This document shows, one piece after another, positions 57,501-64,000 of a stretch of DNA of 64,000 nucleotides. Under the pieces are notes generated by a model. It saw only the letters and a list, made by a program, of their open reading frames with translations. It made no database searches and was not told the origin of the DNA. The translations under genes and the position numbers were made by a program. Source of the stretch: Sporothrix humicola (Eukaryota > Ascomycota > Sordariomycetes > Ophiostomatales > Ophiostomataceae); contig WNYE01000038.1 of NCBI GenBank assembly GCA_021396245.1, positions 310,001 through 374,000 on the forward strand, given 5' to 3'. Within the stretch, counting starts at the first letter, position 1, and each line of letters starts with the position of its first letter.

Positions 57501-58458
57501 TCTTCGCCAGGTGACTGGTCTCGACTACTCGGCCGGTGAGGCCTTTAATACCATCACCCGTCTCCTGGACGGCAAGGGCATTCATCTCGTGCTGAGTGGT
57601 GTCGACGCAAACAGAGCCCTGGGCCACGACTTGCGTGCTGTCGGTGTTGGCGAGGACGGTATTGAGGTTGCATTTCTGCCAGACATCAACTCAGCCCTCG
57701 AGCTGTGCGAGAATGAGCTCCTAAAGACGCTCTATGCCAGCCAAGAGGCTGAGGCCAGCGAGGTCGTCAAGACGTCGGCAGCCGGCGACGCCAATGCGGC
57801 CGTTGCCTCCATGACCGTGTCCGGTGCAACGCCAACGCCATCCGTCAACTCCCATCTGCACCCACCAGCCGGAGGAAGTGGCAGTGGTGCAGCCGGACCA
57901 TATATCGACATGCTCGCCAGCTCGCCCCGCCGCAATTTGTTGCAGACCGCCGCCCGCGAGTCCCTGAACCGACTTGAAGACCGCCGCCAGCCCAAGTGGC
58001 AAAACTTTGCCGAACCTCTGAGATTGATGCTCCAGGTCTTTGAGGATATCAGCGACAAGAATGAAGACTTTTGGTACCGCGCCACGCGCTACTTTGAGCG
58101 GGAAGAGTTTGCCGCCGGCCAGATGCTGTTCCACGCCGGCGAGGCTGCCGAAGGCTTCTATCTGCTGGAAAAGGGCATCGTGCGCGCCGAGTACGACCTG
58201 CCGCACGGTCAGTGCTACCACGAGAGTATTGTTGCGGGCACGACCTGCGGCGAGCTGCCCTTCTTCTCGGACACGACGCGGACGGCCACGGCGTATGCCG
58301 ACCTGGACTGCGTCGTCTGGGTGCTTCGCCGTGAAGCCTGGCAACGGCTGCAAAAGGACGACCCAGAAGTGGCCAACGAGCTGCTGCGGGTGTCGCTCAA
58401 GCTGACGGCCGAGCGGATGTCTACTGTCCCGGCGTCGACGATGCTGATGGCCGACTAG
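54581..58458 (+). CDS. SulP-family transporter with STAS and cyclic-nucleotide-binding domains
   Basis: Exons are 54581-54872, 54940-55929, 55989-56678 and 56741-58458, giving 1229 residues. About 400 residues of hydrophilic N-terminus come first, with HQ and Q-rich repeats (near 57-65 and 255-275) and many Ser/Asp. The SulP membrane domain (about 400-880, some ten hydrophobic spans) has GFIPRHILIGCIGGVGWFL and the STAS domain is at about 895-985 (YLILDLRQVTGLDYSAGEAF). The C-terminal cyclic-nucleotide-binding-like domain (about 1090-1195) has GQMLFHAGEAAEGFYLLEKG and the phosphate cassette GELPFF with an Arg in TTRTATA, so key Glu and Arg remain. The layout resembles yeast YGR125W/Vsb1 of the vacuole more than plasma-membrane sulfate permeases; substrate and membrane are inferred. 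Introns are 67, 59 and 62 bp. Confidence 0.88.
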
Positions 58459-58947
58459 GTGATAGTGGGGGATTTATATTTTAATTTTGGCTCTTATTTT
58501 TTTGTTACGTTTTGGTGATAGGATGCGTCCATAAGCGGTGCTATTTAGTTGCATAGTTTGGTTTACTATTGGATTCAATTTTGGACATAAAACAGAGGAT
58601 ATACAGAACTCTATTTAGCGAATTTTACACTTCATTATATATTTTCACAAGTCTCGTACAGACGTTTTGGACATGTCTTTTGAAATGTCGATATTGACGT
58701 TCTCCTGATAGCTCTGTTAGTGGACGATGCGCTAGCCCCGCCTAACTAACAGTGCCTGGAGCGAGGCGAACAAGGCTCTGACAGCGGCCAGAAAAAAGCG
58801 GGTCTTATCGGCGCCGCTAAAGTGTAGGCCGTATCGCGATAAGAAAAAAAGTTCAAGAAAAAGCCAAAAGTTCTGGCTCGCCTCGTTAGTGAAGCATCAC
58901 GACCACGACCACATCTTGTCCCGACAACCCACATCCCACATTTCAAA
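58459..58947. other. Intergenic: SulP gene 3' end and nip7 promoter
   Basis: AT-rich first half, then mixed. No gene seen. Confidence 0.7.
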
Positions 58948-59581
58948 ATGCGTCCTCTCACAGAAGAAGAGACCCAAACGGTCTTCAAGAAGCTTGCCGA
59001 CTATACGGGTGCTTCGCTCAAGAACCTGATTGCGCCCATTGACGACTCGCCGGATGCCGACCGCCACGTCTTCCGTCTGTCCCACGACCGCGTCTACTAT
59101 GTTCTACTGTCGGTTGCCAACCTGGCAACGTCCGTCGCGCGCGACAAGCTTCTGTCTGTCGGCACATGCTTAGGTAGGCTCTGACTTACAATGTTGTCAC
59201 ACCTCCCCCTTTTGATCTATCTGCTAACTTGGGGGCCTAGGCAAATTCACAAAGACTGGCAAGTTCCGCCTGCACATCACCGCCCTCCCCGTCATCGCCG
59301 AGCACGCCCGCTACAAGATCTGGGTCCGCCCCAACGGCGTCATGCCCTTTTTGTACGGCGGCAACATCCTCAAGGCCCACGTCGGCCGCTACTCGGAAGA
59401 CTGCCCCGAGCACCAGGGCATTGTCGTTGTCACGATGGACGACATCCCCATCGGTTTCGGCGTGACGGCTCGTGGCACCGTCGAGGCACGGCGCGTGGAG
59501 CCGACGGCGATTGTGTGCTTCCGGCAAGCGGACTGCGGCGAGTACCTGCGTGATGAGGGCTCGCTGTTTTCGTCTGGTTGA
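58948..59581 (+). CDS. nip7: 60S ribosome biogenesis factor Nip7
   Basis: Nip7 is a small nucleolar protein needed for 27S pre-rRNA processing and 60S assembly. Exons are 58948-59173 and 59241-59581, giving 188 residues, close to the 180 of the family. The N-terminal half starts MRPLTEEETQTVFKKLADYTG, the standard start of the family. The C-terminal PUA domain (about 97-175) has FLYGGNILKAHVGR, GIVVVTMDDIPIGFGVTAR and a basic RNA-binding face. The 67-bp intron splits a glycine codon in the sequence CLGKFTKTGKF. All core residues are present and the start ATG follows TTTCAAA. Confidence 0.94.
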
Positions 59582-60510
59582 GGAGGGACCACGGCGAGAG
59601 AGAGCTGGAAGACAGAGATGGAAAAGGGGGCTGCTGATACGCCAATTTTGCCGATACACCAATCTTCGACGAGGCCAGACAAACGGCTTCACTACACAGA
59701 CGACATAACGATACCCTGCTACGACGGCCTATTCCATGCGAAGAACCTATCTACGAAATCAATTCATACGCTCTTGCGCTGTTAGGCTGGATAATGGGCC
59801 AAGAAAAACGGCAAGACAGGACAAGATATCTATGAATTTTTGCATGGAGGGCTTCGGCCTAACACGATGCCTTGTAGGCTATACAGATAGATGTACATAT
59901 AGATCCAATTAAATGAAAGACCCTTTGAGAAAACTCTGGTCGTAAAATACGACGCACTCAGGCGACGCACTCAGGTTGACATTGGGGTATCAATAACCAA
60001 CGTCGCCATGTATGCTCTGTTAACATGTGGAGGTTTCGTCCGCTTCCTAAAAAGGTCCAGATAGCCTGACCTGTCACGCTCGTGTACTTTCATTGCCCTG
60101 GTACCTTTGACTGAGCGACACGTGATGTCTCGCAGGTTTTACTACTTTTACAACACCAAGCTAGCCAATGCGCCCCAATTTTATAGCGCTGTCCAGCCAA
60201 TTGCCAGCGGTCTTCTGACCTACGAGCCTATAGTGTCGCCTACGTCATCGACCGATGGTGGTAGATCGAGCAGATCGAGAGAAGCTGAGCTATCCTCCTT
60301 TGTGCCGAGTATGACGATGGAGCTTCGTGTCTCAGAGGGGCCAAGTACACAGAAGAGAAGGAGTCTAGATTTCCCCTATTATTAGAAGAGGGCATTTCAA
60401 AACCCCATAACCCATCTTCTTTCCTTTTGGTTCCCATCGGAAGATTTTTTGTTTGTTTTCTTGATCTTAGATTATCTTTCCATTCCATCCACTTAATATC
60501 CCTGTCTCTT
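59582..60510. other. Intergenic: nip7 3' end
   Basis: No open frame with real-gene codon use. Mixed AT-rich DNA. Confidence 0.65.
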
Positions 60511-60546
60511 ACGTCTTTACGTCTTTACGTCTTTACGTCTCTACGT
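60511..60546 (+). repeat. 8-bp tandem repeat carrying ACGT cores
   Basis: ACGTCTTT repeats at 60511, 60519 and 60527, followed by ACGTCTCT and ACGTGG. Five ACGT cores are thus spaced exactly 8 bp apart, ending 76 bp before the ATG of the next gene. ACGTC is the half-site of CRE-type bZIP proteins, so this may be a regulatory array in the promoter or leader, or just slippage. Confidence 0.8.
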
Positions 60547-60622
60547 GGGCAATTGGATATCACCCTACGCTCACTTCTACGGAACCTACCGTTCTACGGT
60601 GTACCTGTCACGGGCGTACACA

Positions 60623-62314
60623 ATGAAAAAGTTCTTCACTACGGCGGACAACAACTCCAGCCGGAGCGCTGGCCGCCCCGAGCTCGGCGAGTCGACCTCC
60701 CGCGACAGCCTCGACCAGCCCTCCTCTTCCGGCCCGCCGCCCGACGAGACGACTCGCCTGCTGCCGAACCGCATCGACAGCAACTACAATGGCTACCTGA
60801 GCCCCGACGACCCGGCCGTCTCGCCTTATAACCTGTTCTCGGTGCGGGCGGTCCACTACTTTACGGGCTTTTTGCTTGTCCTCACATCCATCTGGTGGAT
60901 CCTGCTGCTTGTGTCGCTGTTTGTCACGCCGCCCGGGTTCGAGACGCGCGGCTCGCCGTTCACCGCGTTCAGCTATGCCACTGTCGCCGTGACCAGCCTG
61001 GCCGTCAGTCTTCTGTTCTTTGCCGCGCCGTCCAAGTCGGTGCGCGTCATCACGGGCGTTGTCGCTTTCTTCTTATTTGTCAACACGATCGTGACGGCCG
61101 CCGTCGAGCGCACGCGTCACGAAGAGGGCTGGGTGGGCATTACGAGCGTCACCTGGGCGCTGGCCATGGCCATCTGGACGATCATTGCCGACCGTACCGT
61201 GCAGTGGGGCAAGCGTGAAGAGGAAGAGCGCCTGACGGGCCGTCCCGAGTCGCGCCGGACGCTGTTTGAGTGGATCGAGGTATCGGTGTCGACGATTGCG
61301 CTGCTGTGCCTGTGTGTCGTGACGGCTCTGCTGACGTGCACGCTGATCCTGCGGTCGCTCGATGCCGGTCTTGCTCCTCTCGGCAAGCGGTACTGGGTCG
61401 ACGGCGGCAAGTACGAGATCCACGTGTACTGCCACGGCAGCAAGGCCAAGGAGCCGCTGCCGACTGTGCTGTTCGAGGGCGGCGACGATCCGGTCGAGAA
61501 CGGCCTGTGGCAGTTTGCCCAGAACGCCGTGACCAATGGCTCCATCAACCGCTACTGCTTTGCCGACCGTCCCGGTCTGGGCTGGAGTGACACCGCGCCG
61601 TCGCCGTTCTCGGCAGGCCACGCAACCGAGGCTCTGAGCGAGGCTCTGGCTCGTGCCGGCGAGACGGGACCCTGGGTGCTGGTCGGTGCCGGCGTCGGTT
61701 CCATCTACTCGCGTGTCTTTTCGTCGCGCCACGGCACCGAAATCGAGGGCTTGCTGCTGCTCGACCCGCTGCACGAAGACCTGCTCGACCGTGTTGGCGC
61801 CTCAGGCCGTGGTTTCTGGCTCTGGCTGCGCGGCGTTCTGTCTCCTTTGGGCCTGGATCGCGTCCCCGGCGCCCTCTTCAAGGGCCGCACCCGCGAGGAC
61901 CGTGTGTGGGGCCGTGCCGCCTACCAGAACAGCAAGACCATCTTTGCCAAGCTCCAGGAGAGCCTCGTGGCCAATTCGCTCACCAAGCGCGACGCCATCA
62001 CTAGCCGCGCCATTCAGTATCAGGACACACCGCTGGCCATTGTCTCGTCGGGCCAGCAGATCCGCCGCGACAAAGTCTGGGAGGAAAAGCAAAAGGACCT
62101 CAGCAAGCTCACGCACACGCTGCTGAGCTGGGACATTGTCGACGACGCACCGCACGAGATCTGGCGCACGCTCGAGGGCCGCGAGCTGATTGAGAAGCGG
62201 CTCAAGAAAATTGTCCGCCGGCCATTCAAGCGTCCAGGCGCCAAGGGCGAGGAAACCACAGAGGAGACCCAGGGAGATAAGAAAGTGACCGTGGATGTTG
62301 GCGAGGCAAACTGA
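60623..62314 (+). CDS. Multi-pass membrane protein with a catalytically altered alpha/beta-hydrolase domain
   Basis: This intronless gene encodes 563 residues. A hydrophilic Ser-rich N-terminus (1-75) with an acidic DETTRLLP motif is followed by about five hydrophobic spans between 80 and 250. The remaining half is an alpha/beta-hydrolase domain (about 265-520), with VYCHGSK, RYCFADRPGLGWSD and the elbow VLVGAGVGSIY. The nucleophile of the usual GxSxG is glycine at about residue 357. The histidine position near the C-terminus is kept (DDAPHEIWRTLEG). The domain therefore probably lacks classical serine hydrolase activity. Similar fungal proteins are annotated loosely as mitochondrial or integral membrane proteins; I see no presequence. 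The ATG at 60623 was chosen because the frame upstream opens only at a GTG. Confidence 0.82.
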   Translation: MKKFFTTADNNSSRSAGRPELGESTSRDSLDQPSSSGPPPDETTRLLPNRIDSNYNGYLSPDDPAVSPYNLFSVRAVHYFTGFLLVLTSIWWILLLVSLFVTPPGFETRGSPFTAFSYATVAVTSLAVSLLFFAAPSKSVRVITGVVAFFLFVNTIVTAAVERTRHEEGWVGITSVTWALAMAIWTIIADRTVQWGKREEEERLTGRPESRRTLFEWIEVSVSTIALLCLCVVTALLTCTLILRSLDAGLAPLGKRYWVDGGKYEIHVYCHGSKAKEPLPTVLFEGGDDPVENGLWQFAQNAVTNGSINRYCFADRPGLGWSDTAPSPFSAGHATEALSEALARAGETGPWVLVGAGVGSIYSRVFSSRHGTEIEGLLLLDPLHEDLLDRVGASGRGFWLWLRGVLSPLGLDRVPGALFKGRTREDRVWGRAAYQNSKTIFAKLQESLVANSLTKRDAITSRAIQYQDTPLAIVSSGQQIRRDKVWEEKQKDLSKLTHTLLSWDIVDDAPHEIWRTLEGRELIEKRLKKIVRRPFKRPGAKGEETTEETQGDKKVTVDVGEAN

Positions 62315-64000
62315 GAGGGTGATCTTCGGTAACGACCAAGACTGAGGCGTATTTCGTGTTTTTGGCGTATCTGCGTATCTGCATTTTCTTGGGGCTTTTC
62401 CTGGGCTTTTCTTGGGTCTGAATTGCATCACAGCAGCTTGCTGTTCGTTATGTTTATTTTAAGCTTTCTGCCTAAACCAAAAGCATCCAGAGCAAGTGTG
62501 GGCTGCAACCTGCCAGCACACAGCGCCATACCGCTTTCACAGCAGCGTTGCGACGGTCGAAACTCAAAACAACCACAAGGAACGACCAAATTGCAACTAT
62601 CTGCAAACTATCTTGTCAGCCTCAGCTGGGGGCGGCGGCACGCGGATGTCTGGCGAATTGGAAGTGGGTGCGGGTGGGGGGAGGCGAGCAGATACGAACT
62701 TCAGACAGGAGGCGAGGGGTGGAGAGACGCAGAGAAAGGTGAGGGGAGAAGAGGAAGAAAAGAAGGGGGGCCACAATGCCAAAAACCGGCGGACTGTTTT
62801 ATGTTTTACTGCTTAATATTTTATTGATATAATTTGATATTTATTTTTATTCGTGATATTGCTCTGAGCTTGTTCCAAACTTCCATGGCAGGCGCATAAC
62901 ATTCTAAATGGGAAATAAGCAACCACCATGACGACCACGAACAGGCACCGTCGCTTCCTTCCGCACTGCAAAAACGTCAGATGAAAGAAAGTACGGCCTA
63001 CGGAATGCTACTCAACCGTCCTACGCGGTCCTTCCCAAAAAGTAGAACACGGTAAATGCCATTGCCCTTTCCATTCTCCATTTTGTCTGCAGCGTGAGCT
63101 TGCGTGCTAGGTGAGGAAGGCACAGGGGAGGCGAACCCAGAAATAGAGAACGGTACTCAAAATTAAGTACAAAATGGTGAAGAACGACTGGTGCGGAATG
63201 AAAAGAAGGAAAGAAGGGAACGAGGGGACAAGTCAAGGGCCACGCACGGGCCAGGAAACGGCGACCTAGGCGAAATGAGGACTAGCGCCCTGCCGTTGTT
63301 GGTCTTTCCCTGGCTTCCTTCCTCAATTCTTCGTCGTTTTCCCCATTATTTTCCTCCAGCGCCATGAAAGCCTCCTGTAAATCAGCATTTCGCAGGGCTT
63401 TTTGAGCAATTCTAAGCATTTGTCGCCAATATCTGGGTCCCCTGGCCCCTGTTCTCCGCCCTTCATCTCGCGCTGTCTCTCCCCTGCGTGTCTTGTATCC
63501 AGTGTCTTGCTTGCCTCTATTTGCGTGTTTCGTGCCTTCCCACTCTGCGTTCTTCCTCGCTCTTTCCCACCACCACTTTGATGCCAATCGTGCCTGCCCC
63601 CCTTCCTCACCTCACCCCTCTCTCTATCGTTCCCCCTTCTTTCCCGTTCGCTCCTGCCCTGCCTGTGCCCTGTAGATTGAATGCGGGCTCACGACGTCCT
63701 TTTTTCGCTGCATCGCCGTTTCTTTCTCGACTTCTTGCGTTCCCATTCTTTTTATTTTTCAACGGTCGTCCGCACCGTCATCCCACCGCCTCGCCCTCGC
63801 TTCGCACCAACGCTTCACCGCGCCAACTGCCAACCAGGGCTAAACCAGGGACAAAGTCGACTAACTCCCGCTGCCACGAAAACGAGCCAAATCCACGCCG
63901 CTACTTTCTCTAGCTAAACTGCTGCTGTTATTACTTGGACAACTTTAAGGGGCCTTTTTTTCTGCCCGTTGGCTTGTTCCGGCCCCGATCCATCAAGTCC
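62315..64000. other. Gene-free right edge, probable leader of a rightward gene
   Basis: No supportable gene. From about 63480 to 63900 the + strand is strongly pyrimidine-rich, as before the other rightward genes, so a start codon probably lies past the window end (inference). Confidence 0.5.

Overview
This window is nuclear DNA of a filamentous ascomycete (Pezizomycotina, most likely Sordariomycetes). The evidence is the compact genes with short GT-AG introns (mostly 53-75 bp, branch sites like CTAAC), C/G-ending codons in every real gene, pyrimidine-rich leaders before the start codons, and proteins of clearly fungal type (Mis6/CENP-I, Caf16, Hsp78, Emp24, a SulP-STAS-cNMP fusion, DUF3405). 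No operons, transposons, CRISPR arrays, tRNAs or rRNAs were seen. The genus cannot be fixed from the sequence alone.

Layout. 1-9421 is a 9.4 kb stretch with no supportable gene. 9422-18672 holds mis6 (CENP-I, +), caf16 (ABC ATPase, +), a short-chain dehydrogenase (-), a probably catalytically dead acyl-thioesterase-like hydrolase (-) and an LCCL-domain membrane protein (-). 20227-30916 holds dipeptidyl peptidase III (+), ribosomal protein eL6 (-), the proteasome receptor Rpn13 (+), a Tat-SF1/Cus2-type splicing factor (+) and a luciferase-like-domain membrane protein (-). A 6 kb gap follows. 36922-52042 holds a DUF3405 type II membrane protein (+), the p24 cargo receptor Emp24 (-), Arf1 (+), mitochondrial Hsp78 (-), eEF1B-alpha (+) with an intronic U18 snoRNA, and the GINS subunit Psf1 (+). 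54581-62314 holds a SulP transporter with STAS and cyclic-nucleotide-binding domains (+), Nip7 (+) and a multi-pass membrane alpha/beta-hydrolase that also lacks its nucleophile (+). The right edge looks like the leader of a rightward gene beyond the window.

The genes are mostly conserved housekeeping functions, not a cluster. Loose themes are chromosome duplication (mis6, psf1, both with MluI-box-like promoter elements), protein turnover (rpn13 with a PACE-like element, dpp3, hsp78), the early secretory pathway (emp24, arf1, DUF3405), and translation and ribosome biogenesis (eL6, eEF1B, nip7, U18).

I did not find a new multi-gene system. The most useful observations are: the U18 C/D snoRNA in the eEF1B gene, the same host gene as in budding yeast; MCB-type elements upstream of mis6 and psf1; a probable mitochondrial isoform of DPP III from an upstream in-frame start; a possible Pru-only Rpn13 made by intron retention; and two unrelated alpha/beta-hydrolase proteins in which the catalytic serine is glycine.
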